Origin: Thiothrix sp.
GTDB lineage: Bacteria; Pseudomonadota; Gammaproteobacteria; Thiotrichales; Thiotrichaceae
Direction: 5' to 3'
Assembly: GCA_008015155.1 (NCBI GenBank)
Contig: SSFA01000019.1
Location: 62,001-126,000 of the forward strand
Length of the DNA stretch: 64,000 bases
Shown: in pieces, positions 1-9,477 of the stretch
How positions within the stretch are numbered: position 1 is the stretch's first letter
Layout: every line of letters begins with the position of its first letter
Notes under the pieces: model-generated
What the model was told of the DNA's origin: nothing
The model's database searches: none
The model's input: the letters and a program-made list of their open reading frames with translations, nothing else
Made by a program: the position numbers and the translations under genes

Positions 1-467
1 ACAATATCTTTATTCACAGCGAAGGATAAAACCCCATAATAATCGCCGTAGAAATAACCTTCAGCATCTTTAACATTCTCTGGAATCGAATCCCAGTTAG
101 AAACTTTGTAAGGCTGCAGCAAGCCCTCTTTCTTAGCAGCAGGGCCAAAAGAAAAGCCCACATCGATCACATCAGGGGCTTGTGGCCCTTTATTGTCTTT
201 ATTCGCACGAATCGCCTCTAATTCATCAGCAGAACCTGCATCAGGATTGAGTTCATTTACCTTAATTTCCGGGTATTTCTTTTTGAAGCTCTCAATAATT
301 TCGCCGTAACCGCACCAGTCATGGGGCAAAGCAATCGTAGTGAGCATGCCTTCAGCTTTAGCTGCTTTTTCAATAGCTGCCAAATCTTCAGCAGAGGCAG
401 CGGTAGCAAACAGTGCACTTGCAACTGCAGTAGCGACTAAAGGCAGACGTAGATTCGATTTCATCAT
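1..467 (-). CDS. ABC transporter periplasmic substrate-binding protein, 3' end outside window
   Basis: This gene runs off the left edge, so only about 155 N-terminal residues are visible. The chosen start (ATG-ATG-AAA) is preceded by a GGAGAG ribosome site seven bases upstream. Residues 1 to about 26 form a Sec signal peptide ending in ATAASA before AEDLAAIEKAAKAEG. The following pattern (LTTIALPHDWCGYGEIIESF, then a segment PDVIDVGFSFG) is typical of type 2 periplasmic binding proteins of the iron/polyamine/phosphonate kind. The substrate cannot be decided from this part. The partner permease and ATPase genes, if any, would lie to the left of the window. Confidence 0.8.
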   Translation of the reverse strand, partial: MMKSNLRLPLVATAVASALFATAASAEDLAAIEKAAKAEGMLTTIALPHDWCGYGEIIESFKKKYPEIKVNELNPDAGSADELEAIRANKDNKGPQAPDVIDVGFSFGPAAKKEGLLQPYKVSNWDSIPENVKDAEGYFYGDYYGVLSFAVNKDI

Positions 468-731
468 AATTGATCTCTCCAATCATTCAGGTAGTTATGT
501 GTGTGGATCTAGATGCTAGCAATGGTTTGTGACAAGCCAATTAATTGACTATACGTCAGAGGTTTAGCACTTGCCAACTGGAAACTACAGATTTATTTCA
601 AGTCCAAAACTAAAAGCTTAAGAAATAACGCTAAACTACTTAATTTTTTGAGAGTTTATACAAACTACTCAGGGCGCTAGTAAAAACTGTTATGATGCTA
701 GCTTTTAAGATCGGCGAATCTTCTTTATATC

Positions 732-1799
732 GTGAGCCAACAATCCCTTAAAAATCTTATAATTAAGATTTTTACGATAGTATTTACTTTAAGTTTGGGT
801 TATTTAGGCGCGAACTTAGCGATGTTCGTTCAGTTACCTGTTCCTGCTTTGTTAGGGAGTGGGATGTTACTGTCGATTTTGGCATTTACCCGCCTGCCGC
901 TCAGTATGCCGCTTTTAATGCGGAATGCAGGCTTTACTATTTTAGGCTGCTCTATGGGAAGCAGTATTACTCCAGAAATGTTGACTAATATAAGCCAATG
1001 GCCTTTAAGCCTACTGGGTTTGGCCTTGACTGTGCTCACAATGATGTTTCTAAGTACTTGGGTACTTTCACGCTATTTTCAGCAAACTAAGCATACTGCT
1101 TTACTGGCTTCGACCCCAGGTGCGCTATCCACAGTCGTTGCCTTGGCTAGTGACGGCAAAGGTGATTTGAGTACCGTAGTGGTCTTGCAAAGTCTGCGCT
1201 TAATTTTAGTCATGTTGAGCTTCCCACTGATTATTCATTCCCTCGGTTTACAAGGAACGGTACATATTGATGTCATACAGCAGTCTTCCTTAGCTGGGAC
1301 GACTGTAGCAGCGCTTTTACTAACTGCGTTTGCACTTGCCTTGGTCTTAGAGAAGTTCAAATTACCTGCAGCCTATATTCTCTCTGGCTTAATCTTAAGT
1401 GGTACTGGCCATGTTAGTGGTTGGCTGACTGGCAATTTACCCAACCAGTTAGTCACTCTCGGCTTTGTGATTATTGGTTGTGTCGTCGGCACACGTTTAA
1501 AAGGTATGAAACTCTCGGAATTACGCTCACTTGCTTTAGCGGCAGTTATCAGTGTGCTCTTGAGTAGTCTAGTAGCCGCTCTAGGAGCAGCTATTATCGC
1601 TAAGGTTTTAGCTTTACCTTTCGGCCAAGTCTGGATTGCTTATGCCCCTGGCGGTATTGAAGCTATGGCAGCTTTAGCCTTAGCTTTACACTATGATCCT
1701 GCTTATATCGCAGCGCATCATTTATCCCGTATTGTTGCGATTACTCTATTAATGCCTGTTATCGCCCGCTTCTTGCAAGAAAAAGGAGAGCACTCATGA
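732..1799 (+). CDS. AbrB-family integral membrane protein
   Basis: A 355-residue, very hydrophobic protein with about ten predicted membrane segments and an internal duplication: the motif around LPVPALLGSGMLLS near residue 35 recurs as LPAAYILSGLILSG near residue 215. This two-fold layout is the AbrB-duplication family, often mislabelled as ammonia monooxygenase or transcription regulator. No transport substrate is established. The start is GTG with only a weak ribosome site. The stop overlaps the ATG of the next gene by four bases, so the two are probably translated together. Confidence 0.75.
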   Translation: MSQQSLKNLIIKIFTIVFTLSLGYLGANLAMFVQLPVPALLGSGMLLSILAFTRLPLSMPLLMRNAGFTILGCSMGSSITPEMLTNISQWPLSLLGLALTVLTMMFLSTWVLSRYFQQTKHTALLASTPGALSTVVALASDGKGDLSTVVVLQSLRLILVMLSFPLIIHSLGLQGTVHIDVIQQSSLAGTTVAALLLTAFALALVLEKFKLPAAYILSGLILSGTGHVSGWLTGNLPNQLVTLGFVIIGCVVGTRLKGMKLSELRSLALAAVISVLLSSLVAALGAAIIAKVLALPFGQVWIAYAPGGIEAMAALALALHYDPAYIAAHHLSRIVAITLLMPVIARFLQEKGEHS

Positions 1800-2314
1800 A
1801 ATCTAAGCCTGATTTAGCCGCTTTAGCTCAAGCTTATCGGGAATTTATTGCAGGCTTTAAAACCGTCTTGATTGCCAGTACCAACTCCACTAACCAGCCT
1901 GAAGCCAGCTATGCGCCCTATGTTGAAATTAGTGACCATTACTATATATTTATCAGTGAATTAGCGACTCATACTAAGAACCTACTTCAAAATAAACAGT
2001 GCAGTTTGCTTTTCATTGAAGATGAAGATAAAGCTAATAATCTCTTCGCACGTAAACGTGTCAGTTTGCAATGTACAGCTGAACTGGTGCAGAAAAACTC
2101 CATAGACTACTCAAGCACTTTAGATTTATTTCATGAGCGCTTTGGCAAATTTATGCAACTGCTAACCCGTTTGCCAGACTTTCAATTATTTCGCTTAACA
2201 CCCCAAACTGGCAATTATGTAGCTGGTTTTGGTCAGGCTTATACCTTAAGCGGTGGCGATTTAAGCCAGCTCAAGCATCGTAACCCTGAGGCGGGTAATT
2301 TACGCCCTAACTAA
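1796..2314 (+). CDS. HugZ/HutZ-like haem-utilisation protein of the PNPOx-like split-barrel fold
   Basis: A 172-residue cytoplasmic protein without signal or membrane segment. The N-terminal part (ASTNSTNQPEASYAPYVEI) is the flavin-split-barrel strand pattern of the pyridoxamine-oxidase-like superfamily, and the C-terminal NYVAGFGQAYTL matches the hallmark of HugZ/HutZ proteins, which bind and break down haem. A histidine close to the C-terminus (residue 161) could be the haem ligand. It overlaps the membrane gene upstream by four bases. Its 3' end overlaps the convergent dioxygenase gene by eight bases. The haem role is inferred from family membership only. Confidence 0.7.
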   Translation: MKSKPDLAALAQAYREFIAGFKTVLIASTNSTNQPEASYAPYVEISDHYYIFISELATHTKNLLQNKQCSLLFIEDEDKANNLFARKRVSLQCTAELVQKNSIDYSSTLDLFHERFGKFMQLLTRLPDFQLFRLTPQTGNYVAGFGQAYTLSGGDLSQLKHRNPEAGNLRPN

Positions 2315-3002
2315 GATTTAAACCCAGCGTAAAGGCAGCCAGATAGCCGCGCTGATCCTTGACTGGCCTCAGTAAAAGTTGCTCACCGCCTGAACGATAA
2401 ATGCCGTCTTGTCTATTGCGAGTATAGCCATTTTCACGCTGAGCATAGGGTGCTTGCTGATAAACCTGTTGGGTGATCGCTTCATCAAAATATAATTGTG
2501 AAGTCAATATTTCAGTTTTGCCCGTGCGTGTAGGCGTTTGTACTTTAAAATGAATATGCACTGCGCGTCCCGGATACCAACCAGGATAAATAGTGACAAA
2601 ATTCGCCTTACCAGTAGCACCTGTCAGTTGGTAGCCGCGTAAAAATTGCTGTTGAGCATTATCGCGCCCACCCTCGCCCACCCCTGAATAAATTCCATCA
2701 GCATCACAATGCCAAATATCCACGATAGCACCTGACAGCGGCACACACTGCCCCGGTTTCACAGCCATGACTTGGAACTGCAAATACAAAGGGATACCGG
2801 CACTTCTACGCCCTGTATAAGGATCGGTGCGAATATCGGAGCGCTCCAATTGGTTATCGAGAAAATAAGGGCCTTCCGTCTGCTCAGGCGTGAGAACACA
2901 AACGGGAGCCACTTCTGCCCAAGTGCTGTTGGCCGTTAAAGCTAGGCTACTTGCTGCTAGTTTCAGCAAAGTATCCCGACGTCCTTGATCAATCTTAGTC
3001 AT
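2307..3002 (-). CDS. Intradiol ring-cleavage dioxygenase-like protein, exported
   Basis: A 231-residue protein. The N-terminus (GRRDTLLKLAASSLALTA) resembles a Tat signal, suggesting export of a folded metalloprotein. The body carries the non-haem Fe(III) dioxygenase core of the protocatechuate 3,4-dioxygenase beta / catechol dioxygenase superfamily: a Tyr in DADGIYSGVG, then Tyr and two His in PGWYPGRAVHIHFKV, which together give the 2-Tyr/2-His ligand set. The start has an AGGAGGG site. Secreted members act on aromatic or catecholic compounds of unknown identity; no aromatic-catabolism genes are nearby. Confidence 0.8.
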   Translation of the reverse strand: MTKIDQGRRDTLLKLAASSLALTANSTWAEVAPVCVLTPEQTEGPYFLDNQLERSDIRTDPYTGRRSAGIPLYLQFQVMAVKPGQCVPLSGAIVDIWHCDADGIYSGVGEGGRDNAQQQFLRGYQLTGATGKANFVTIYPGWYPGRAVHIHFKVQTPTRTGKTEILTSQLYFDEAITQQVYQQAPYAQRENGYTRNRQDGIYRSGGEQLLLRPVKDQRGYLAAFTLGLNLS

Positions 3003-3029
3003 GCTAATCCCTCCTTAGAAATAAGCACT

Positions 3030-3257
3030 TTAGCTTAACTCACTGCGACTACGCTGCTCTAATAACTGCAGTAATTGCAGTTTTTGCTCACGTGTCATAA
3101 TCATCCAATCGCGAATTTCATCCCCACTGCGTAAGCAACCCTCACATAGACCGGTTTCATCATTGAGCCAACACACACCAATACAAGGTGAAGCGACTGT
3201 ATTATCGAGTAAAGGGCGCGGTGAGTTGCGGCGTCGATTGCGTCCAGTGTCCATCAT
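3030..3257 (-). CDS. DUF1289 domain protein
   Basis: A small protein of about 75 residues with the DUF1289 signature: SPCIGVCWLNDETGLCEGCL, followed by a W and a conserved MTREQKLQLL. The three or four cysteines could bind a metal, but no function is established for the family. The start was taken at the first ATG (MMDTGRN) instead of an upstream TTG. It lies 27 bases downstream of the dioxygenase start on the same strand and upstream of it in transcription, so the two may be cotranscribed. Confidence 0.8.
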   Translation of the reverse strand: MMDTGRNRRRNSPRPLLDNTVASPCIGVCWLNDETGLCEGCLRSGDEIRDWMIMTREQKLQLLQLLEQRSRSELS

Positions 3258-3325
3258 CAATCTCAATGAAAAGTTTGTCTTAGTTTAAAAAAATAGATAC
3301 CTAAAAACTAAAAGCCTTAAATAAA

Positions 3326-3355
3326 AAAAGCCGCTGTTTATGAGCAGCGGCTTTT
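3326..3355 (-). terminator. Rho-independent terminator of the aap operon
   Basis: An 11-bp perfect stem (3326-3336 with 3345-3355, GC-rich core GCCGCTG) with an 8-base loop. Read on the minus strand it is followed by a run of seven T. It lies just after the aapP stop codon. Confidence 0.85.
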
Positions 3356-3373
3356 GCTTGGAGGCTTTAGGTT

Positions 3374-4135
3374 TTAATGCCCCAAAATCTGACTCAGGAA
3401 TAACTTTGAACGTTCATGCTGTGGATGATTGAAGAATTCATCCGGCGTGTTCATCTCAATAATTTGTCCAGCATCCATAAAGATAACCGAGTCGGCCACC
3501 GTCTTGGCAAAGCCCATCTCATGGGTAACGCAGAGCATGGTCATACCACTCTCTGCTAACTCAATCATGGTATCCAAAACCTCCTTAATCATTTCTGGGT
3601 CTAATGCCGAAGTCGGTTCGTCAAACAACATAATACGTGGTTTCATGCACAAACTGCGTGCAATCGCCACCCGCTGCTGCTGACCACCTGACAGTTGACC
3701 CGGAAACTTCTTCGCTTGGTGTGGGATTTTGACGCGCTCTAAGTATTCCATCGCAGTGGCTTCTGCTTCTTTACGCGGGATTTTCCGCACCCACATGGGA
3801 GCTAAGCAGCAGTTTTCCAATACGGTCAAATGCGGGAATAAATTAAAATGCTGAAACACCATACCGACTTCACGGCGAATTTGATCGATATTTTTCAAGT
3901 CATTATTTAACTCAATTCCATCGACAATAATTTGCCCAGCTTGATGCTCTTCCAAGCGGTTAATGCAGCGAATCATGGTAGATTTACCAGAACCCGAAGG
4001 GCCGCAAATAACAATCCGCTGGCCACGCTCGACATCTAGGTTCACATTTTTCAATACGTGAAATTCGCCATACCATTTGTTGACGTCACGTAGACTTACC
4101 GCAATCTCAGGTTTAGTTTGGGTAGCAGTTTCCAT
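3374..4135 (-). CDS. aapP: General L-amino-acid ABC transporter, ATP-binding subunit
   Basis: The ATPase that powers amino-acid import. Visible motifs are Walker A (GPSGSGKST near residue 50), Q-loop ([16 protein letters not shown]), signature [15 protein letters not shown], Walker B ([15 protein letters not shown]) and the switch histidine ([14 protein letters not shown]), the polar-amino-acid (GlnQ/AapP) type. The start was placed at the ATG of [10 protein letters not shown], with a GAGG site six bases upstream, not at an upstream TTG. It is the last gene of a four-gene operon in which both permeases are long AapQ/AapM-type proteins. Confidence 0.92.
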   Translation of the reverse strand: METATQTKPEIAVSLRDVNKWYGEFHVLKNVNLDVERGQRIVICGPSGSGKSTMIRCINRLEEHQAGQIIVDGIELNNDLKNIDQIRREVGMVFQHFNLFPHLTVLENCCLAPMWVRKIPRKEAEATAMEYLERVKIPHQAKKFPGQLSGGQQQRVAIARSLCMKPRIMLFDEPTSALDPEMIKEVLDTMIELAESGMTMLCVTHEMGFAKTVADSVIFMDAGQIIEMNTPDEFFNHPQHERSKLFLSQILGH

Positions 4136-4162
4136 ACAAATCCTCAATCTGGTCTAGGCTGT

Positions 4163-5263
4163 TTAATGAGTGGTTTTTAGGCTACGTTCTACGCGTTGGC
4201 TGTAACGAGACATCCCAAAGCAGAACACCCAATAAACCAAAGCGGCGAATAAATAACCTTCAATCGCATAACCTAGCCATTTCGGACTAGCAAATGCGCC
4301 TTGAATCGTAGCCAGCAAATCAAACAGGCCAATGATTAATACTAACGAGGTATCTTTAAATAAGGAGATGAACGAGTTCACGATCCCCGGAATAACGATC
4401 TTCAAAGCCTGCGGTAGAATGACTTTATACATGCCTTGCCAATAGGTTAAACCTAAAGCATTCGCTGCTTCATATTGCCCTTTAGGAATGGCTTGTAAAC
4501 CGCTACGCACAACTTCAGCTAAATAAGCGGATTGGAACAGGGTAATACCGACTAAAGCACGCAAGAGCTTATCAATTTCCATACCTTCAGGTAAAAATAA
4601 AGGCAACATAACTGAAGACATGAACAGTACGGTAATTAAAGGTACACCGCGCCAGACCTCAATAAAGACTACGCAGATAGCCTTTACAATCGGCATAGAA
4701 GAACGCCGCCCTAAAGCTAGTAAAATACCTAAAGGAAACGCAGCGACAATCCCGACAATGGCAATCACTAAAGTCAGTAATAAACCACCCCAGAAATTAG
4801 TCTCTACATGTGGCAAACCAAAAGCGCCACCTGAAAGCAAGATAAACGCAATAATAGGGAAAGCAATTAAAGCAAAGATCTGGATGTACTTTTTAAACGG
4901 CACACCTTTAATCATTAGCCCTGCCATCGTCACTACTAAGATCGCACCTACCAATATCGTACGCCACACTTCAGACTCAGGGTATAAGCCGACCATGAAC
5001 AGCTTTAAATGCACATAGACGAAGACCCAACAAGCACCGCCACTAGTACAATCATCACGGCTAGTACCTATCCAATCCGCTTTAATAAATGCCCAGTTAA
5101 TAAAGGGAATCAAAGCAGCTAAAATACCTAGGACTAACACCACAGTGACAATACTATTGCCAACACTAGAAAACAGATTCTGCCGCATCCAAGCGATTGG
5201 ACCTTTCAGAGTACTGGGTGGTGGTAGGCTGGGCAAAGTTTCACGAGTAATAAAAGCCTGCAT
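4163..5263 (-). CDS. aapM: General L-amino-acid ABC transporter, permease subunit
   Basis: A 366-residue inner-membrane permease. The C-terminal half is the conserved HisM/GlnP-like domain with the EAA loop (YEAANALGLTYWQGMYKVILPQ). The long N-terminal extension with extra membrane segments is typical of AapM and not of the short HisM type. It starts one base after the aapQ stop, so translation is probably coupled. It pairs with AapQ as the membrane heterodimer. Confidence 0.9.
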   Translation of the reverse strand: MQAFITRETLPSLPPPSTLKGPIAWMRQNLFSSVGNSIVTVVLVLGILAALIPFINWAFIKADWIGTSRDDCTSGGACWVFVYVHLKLFMVGLYPESEVWRTILVGAILVVTMAGLMIKGVPFKKYIQIFALIAFPIIAFILLSGGAFGLPHVETNFWGGLLLTLVIAIVGIVAAFPLGILLALGRRSSMPIVKAICVVFIEVWRGVPLITVLFMSSVMLPLFLPEGMEIDKLLRALVGITLFQSAYLAEVVRSGLQAIPKGQYEAANALGLTYWQGMYKVILPQALKIVIPGIVNSFISLFKDTSLVLIIGLFDLLATIQGAFASPKWLGYAIEGYLFAALVYWVFCFGMSRYSQRVERSLKTTH

Positions 5264-5264
5264 C

Positions 5265-6476
5265 TTAACGCTCCACCAACGCCATGCGTTTGTTATACCA
5301 GTTCATAAACAATGAAATCACCAGACTAATGACTAAGTAGACCAGCATCGTCATAAAGATGATTTCCACTGCCTGCCCTGTTTGATTCAAAGTTGTACCT
5401 GCAAACACGTTAACCAAATCAGGGTAACCGATGGCTACTCCCAGAGACGTATTTTTAGTGAGATTCAAATACTGACTGGTGAGCTGGGGAATAATGACAC
5501 GCATTGCTTGAGGAATGATCACTAACTGTAAAGTACGATTAGGACGCAAACCTAAGGAAGCAGCAGCTTCTGACTGACCTTTACTAACGGATTCAATCCC
5601 AGAACGGACAATTTCAGCAATAAACGCCGCTGTATAAATAGAGAGCGCTAATAATAGTGCTGTCAATTCTGGGATGACTGTTAGCCCCCCACGGAAGTTA
5701 AAGCCACTCAGTGCTGGAATATCCCAATTTAAAGGACTACCTGTTAAGAAAAAGGTAATTAAAGGTAAAACTAGAATGATTCCTACTGCTGTCCAAACGA
5801 CTGGGAATTGTTGACCCGTTTTCTCACGACGTGCTTTTGCCCAGCGAGACATGATAAAGGCTAATACAAGCGCTGCAATCACGGCCCAAAACGTCCAAAT
5901 AAACGCTGGCTCAAACAAAGGGGATGGGAGAGTAAACCCACGCTTATGCAAATAAAATAATTCTGCCAGTGAGATACTGTCTTTAGGGCCAGGCAATAAA
6001 GGCAGTATCGCACGATACCAGAATAAAATTTGTAATAAGGGGGGTATGTTCCGAATAGTTTCAATAAAAACTAAAGCCACACGCGAAATTAACCAATTTT
6101 TGGATAAGCGTGCTACACCTACTGCAAAACCTAGCAGGGTGGCAAAGATAATGCCTAAACCAGCGACTAATAAGGTATTTAATAAGCCTACCAAGAAGGT
6201 ACGCCCGAAGGTACTCGCTTCTGTATAGGGAATTAAACTTTGGGTAATACCAAAGCCAGCTGGACGATCTAAAAAGTCGAAGCCGGTTTTGATCCCGCGC
6301 TTATCTAGGTTGTGCAAGGTGTTACTAAAAATAAACCACAGTAAGAGACCAATACCAATCACTAGCAAAATTTGAAAAACGAGCGCACGCTTTTGTGGGT
6401 CGTTCCAAAAAGGGGGTTTGCTAGGCAAGGTAGAGATAGCTTGTGGTGGTGTTGCAGAGAGGTTTGGATCTGCCAT
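5265..6476 (-). CDS. aapQ: General L-amino-acid ABC transporter, permease subunit
   Basis: A 403-residue permease with about eight membrane segments. A Pro-rich cytoplasmic N-terminus precedes the first helix (VFQILLVIGIGLLLWFIF). A first block of the transport domain (GLLNTLLVAGLGIIFATLLG) is separated from the second block by an insert of about 100 residues, as in AapQ. The EAA loop is SEAAASLGLRPNRTLQLVII, followed by PQAMRVIIP. It lies between aapJ and aapM in the standard J-Q-M-P order. Confidence 0.9.
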   Translation of the reverse strand: MADPNLSATPPQAISTLPSKPPFWNDPQKRALVFQILLVIGIGLLLWFIFSNTLHNLDKRGIKTGFDFLDRPAGFGITQSLIPYTEASTFGRTFLVGLLNTLLVAGLGIIFATLLGFAVGVARLSKNWLISRVALVFIETIRNIPPLLQILFWYRAILPLLPGPKDSISLAELFYLHKRGFTLPSPLFEPAFIWTFWAVIAALVLAFIMSRWAKARREKTGQQFPVVWTAVGIILVLPLITFFLTGSPLNWDIPALSGFNFRGGLTVIPELTALLLALSIYTAAFIAEIVRSGIESVSKGQSEAAASLGLRPNRTLQLVIIPQAMRVIIPQLTSQYLNLTKNTSLGVAIGYPDLVNVFAGTTLNQTGQAVEIIFMTMLVYLVISLVISLFMNWYNKRMALVER

Positions 6477-6596
6477 AAGCCAGCCTTTCTATCAGTTTGC
6501 TAAGGTGGTGGGCAGTTGATAAGAAAACTATCAACTGCCGAGGAACGAAACTTATCTAAGCGATTAGATAAATTTTTAAATCATTAAGCACTAGGC

Positions 6597-7619
6597 TTAA
6601 CGGAAAGGTGGAGAGTATTGCAAGCCACCATTTTTCCAAAGTGCATTCAGGCCACGATTAATTTTCAAAGGTGAACCTTGTCCAACGCTACGCTCAAAAG
6701 ATTCGCCGTAGTTGCCGACCATCTTAACGATGTTATAAGCCCATTTCTTATCTAATGGTAAGTTAGCATCGCCGCCTTCTTCCATGCCTAAGAAACGCTT
6801 AATATTAGGATCAGTGCTTTTAGTCATTTCCTCAGCATTGGCAGAAGTGACACCTAAATCTTCTGCTTCAACCATAGCATAGTAAGACCAACGCACAATT
6901 TTCAGCCACTCATCATCGCCTTGACGCACGAAAGGCCCTAAAGGCTCTTTAGAAATAACTTCGGGTAAAACTACAGCGCCTTCTGGATCTTTCAGCGTAA
7001 TACGATTGGAATAAAGCTGTGATTGGTCAGAGGTCAGAACGTCGCAACGACCTTCATCAAAGGCTTTGGTTACTTCGTCCAACTTTTCATAGGTAATAGG
7101 TTCGAACTTCATGTTATTGGCGCGGAAATAATCGGCCAAGTTCAGTTCAGTCGTTGTACCTGATTGAATACAAACGGAAGCACCGTCTAATTCCTTAGCA
7201 CTTTTCACGTTTAAAGACTTCTTAACTAAGAAACCTTGACCGTCATAGTAGTTAGGCGCCACAAAAGTCAGACCTAAGCCTGTATCACGGCTCAAGGTAC
7301 CAGTTGAGTTACGTGACAACATATCCACTTCACCCGATTGTAAGGCGGTGAAGCGCTCTTTAGCTGTTAACGAGGTAAACTTAACTTTATTAGGGTCGCC
7401 GAAAATAGCTGCTGCCACTGCACGACAAACATCGATATCTAAACCTGACCAGTTACCTTTTTCATCTTGGTTAGCGAAGCCTGGAAACGGAGTATTAATA
7501 CCGCATTTCACAGCATCATTTTTCTTAACCGCATCTAAAGTAGCGCCCGCATGCGCCGCTGGCATCGCAAAGCTGGCAGATAATAAGCCCGCAACTGCCA
7601 ATGTTTTTGCAGATTTCAT
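6597..7619 (-). CDS. aapJ: General L-amino-acid ABC transporter, periplasmic binding protein
   Basis: A periplasmic amino-acid receptor of about 340 residues. The start was moved to the ATG of MKSAKTLAVAG, which has an AGGAG site and gives a clean signal peptide cut after PAAHAG. The mature protein follows the family pattern: VKKNDAVKCGINTPFPGFAN, GLDIDVCRAVAAAIFGD, then SVCIQSGTTTELNLADYF. The gap of about 120 bases to aapQ is longer than others in the operon, which fits higher expression of the binding protein. Confidence 0.92.
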   Translation of the reverse strand: MKSAKTLAVAGLLSASFAMPAAHAGATLDAVKKNDAVKCGINTPFPGFANQDEKGNWSGLDIDVCRAVAAAIFGDPNKVKFTSLTAKERFTALQSGEVDMLSRNSTGTLSRDTGLGLTFVAPNYYDGQGFLVKKSLNVKSAKELDGASVCIQSGTTTELNLADYFRANNMKFEPITYEKLDEVTKAFDEGRCDVLTSDQSQLYSNRITLKDPEGAVVLPEVISKEPLGPFVRQGDDEWLKIVRWSYYAMVEAEDLGVTSANAEEMTKSTDPNIKRFLGMEEGGDANLPLDKKWAYNIVKMVGNYGESFERSVGQGSPLKINRGLNALWKNGGLQYSPPFR

Positions 7620-7819
7620 AGATTCTCCTCTTCTCTCAAATGTTGTTATGCACAACGCTTAGTTAAAACCGAGCTTTAAGTCAGCTTAAAGTCGATGACT
7701 TAAACCTATCCTAATAAAAAGAAAAATACAACCATTCCCTTAAGAGTCAAAATAAATAAACTCGAATATAAACATAAACATAAGGCCATAAAACCTTAGA
7801 AATGAGCAAAAAAATATTA

Positions 7820-7854
7820 GACAATTGACTGATTCATACCAGAAATCAATTGTC
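7820..7854. promoter_or_regulatory. Candidate operator: 9-bp inverted repeat between aapJ and the Lrp-type gene
   Basis: Two perfect 9-bp arms, GACAATTGA (7820-7828) and TCAATTGTC (7846-7854), with a 17-base spacer. Each arm contains the palindrome CAATTG, so the centres lie about 26 bases apart. The site lies in the only shared control region of the divergent aap operon and the Lrp/AsnC regulator gene, the usual place for autoregulation. The binding protein is inferred, not shown. Confidence 0.45.
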
Positions 7855-7908
7855 ATTTCTCCTCATGCTAGCGCATTGTATTATGTTAGTTTTATCGAGA
7901 TTTTACGG

Positions 7909-8394
7909 ATGTCTACAGCACCAGAAAACAAATCCAAACTAGATCGAATTGACAAAAAAATCCTACGCGAATTACAAAATGATGGTCGAATTTCTTTTGT
8001 CGATTTAGCTGAAAAAGTTGGTTTAAGTACTTCCCCTTGTCTTGAGCGAGTTCGTCGTTTAGAACGTGCGGGCTACATCAAAGGCTATACAGCCCTACTC
8101 TGCCCTGCGCAAATGGACGCTAACTTACTGGTGTTTGTCGAAATTAGCTTGAACTACCTCTCAGGTGATATTTTCGAACAATTCCGTGACGCCGTTCGAC
8201 AGTGGCCTCAGATCCTTGAATGCCACCTAGTAGCCGGTGATTTTGATTACTTATTAAAAATACGTATCAAAAATATGGCCTCTTACCGTACCCTGCTCGG
8301 GGATATTTTACATACCCTACCCGGCATTCGTGACTCTCGTACTCTAGTTGCGATGGAAACTGTGTATGAATCCTCACAACTTTATATTGATTAA
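7909..8394 (+). CDS. Lrp/AsnC-family transcriptional regulator
   Basis: A 161-residue regulator. The N-terminal helix-turn-helix runs LDRIDKKILRELQNDGRISF to VDLAEKVGLSTSPCLERVRR, and a C-terminal RAM/ligand-sensing domain follows (LECHLVAGDFDYLLKIRIKN). The start was placed at the ATG of MSTAPENKSKLDRIDKK, because an upstream in-frame extension of 28 residues has no family similarity. It is divergent from the aap transporter and convergent with dadA-ridA-alr, as expected for a regulator of alanine/D-amino-acid use (Lrp or DadR-like). Which genes it controls is inference. Confidence 0.88.
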   Translation: MSTAPENKSKLDRIDKKILRELQNDGRISFVDLAEKVGLSTSPCLERVRRLERAGYIKGYTALLCPAQMDANLLVFVEISLNYLSGDIFEQFRDAVRQWPQILECHLVAGDFDYLLKIRIKNMASYRTLLGDILHTLPGIRDSRTLVAMETVYESSQLYID

Positions 8395-8400
8395 ATTCAG

Positions 8401-9477
8401 CTAAGCTTTGTAGGTCAAAGGCACCCGGCGCGTGACTCCAGTAAACAGAGTATAGGGAATTGTGTGACTAGCCGCAGCGACTTCTGTTGCTAGCACTTGA
8501 TCTCCCCAACATTGCACTCGGTCCCCGATCTTACAATTTAGCCCCGTGATATCAATCGTTAACATATCCATGGACACTCGCCCAATTAAGCGAGTACGTA
8601 TACCATTCACTGCAATTGGCGTGCCATCTATGGCGTGGCGCGGATAACCATCTGCATACCCCATTGCAACTACCCCAACCGTGGTGGGTGCTTCGCAACG
8701 GAAACGCGCTCCATAGCCAATTGCCTCACCAGCTGCTAAGTCACGAATCGCTATTAAGGCTGATTCTAAGCGCATCGCAGGTTTTAACTGTGCTGCAGCT
8801 TCATGTGGCTCTATAAACGGTGAAGCTCCATACAACATTAAACCAGGCCGCACATACTCTGTATGAGTGGCTGGCCAAGCTAAAATGGCTGGTGAATTGG
8901 CCAAACAATAAGGCGCTTCCAAACCATGTACTGCTGCTTTGAACTGCTGCAATTGCTGCAAAGTATAATCACTGTTGATTTCGTCCGCTCTTGCGAAGTG
9001 GGTCATCAAGGTGATGGACTCAATATACTTGCATTGTTGCAGTGCAAACCAAAGCGCTTTGACCTCAGATGGTGCAAAGCCTAGACGATGCATCCCTGTA
9101 TCAATTTTTAAAAAGATTTTAAACTTATTTTTGGGTTTGGCAACTAGCAAACTATCAAGTTGTTGTTGATTATGAACCACCAAAGAGAAAGATTCGTGGT
9201 CAGCGATCACTAATTCATCAGGTGTGAAGATACCCTCTAATAGCAGGATGGGTGCTTTAATGCCTGAGCCGCGTAGCTCTAAAGCTTCTTCAATACAGGC
9301 TACACCAAAGCCATCAGCTTCTGGCTCTAAAGCTTTAGCAACCTTAACTGCCCCATGCCCATAAGCATTCGCCTTGATGATGGCGAATGCTTGGGCCGAT
9401 TTGGTTAATTTTTTAGCTAAACGGTAATTATGCCGAATTGCTGCTAAATCAATAACGGCGATAGCGGGACGAGCCAT
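8401..9477 (-). CDS. alr: Alanine racemase
   Basis: A 358-residue PLP enzyme interconverting L- and D-alanine. The PLP lysine is in AFAIIKANAYGHGAVKVAKA (near residue 34), the second catalytic base is the Tyr in AIGYGARFR, and ARVSMD-type residues appear as GRVSMDMLTIDI. The start overlaps the ridA stop by one base (TAATG), so the two are translationally coupled. In the dadA operon the racemase normally serves catabolism (DadX role), feeding D-alanine to DadA; since no other racemase is visible it may also supply cell-wall D-alanine. Confidence 0.92.
   Translation of the reverse strand: MARPAIAVIDLAAIRHNYRLAKKLTKSAQAFAIIKANAYGHGAVKVAKALEPEADGFGVACIEEALELRGSGIKAPILLLEGIFTPDELVIADHESFSLVVHNQQQLDSLLVAKPKNKFKIFLKIDTGMHRLGFAPSEVKALWFALQQCKYIESITLMTHFARADEINSDYTLQQLQQFKAAVHGLEAPYCLANSPAILAWPATHTEYVRPGLMLYGASPFIEPHEAAAQLKPAMRLESALIAIRDLAAGEAIGYGARFRCEAPTTVGVVAMGYADGYPRHAIDGTPIAVNGIRTRLIGRVSMDMLTIDITGLNCKIGDRVQCWGDQVLATEVAAASHTIPYTLFTGVTRRVPLTYKA

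Noticed and set aside
732..1799. Ammonia monooxygenase or AbrB transcription regulator annotation
   Set aside because: The protein is an integral membrane protein with an internal duplication; these names are carried over errors for this family.
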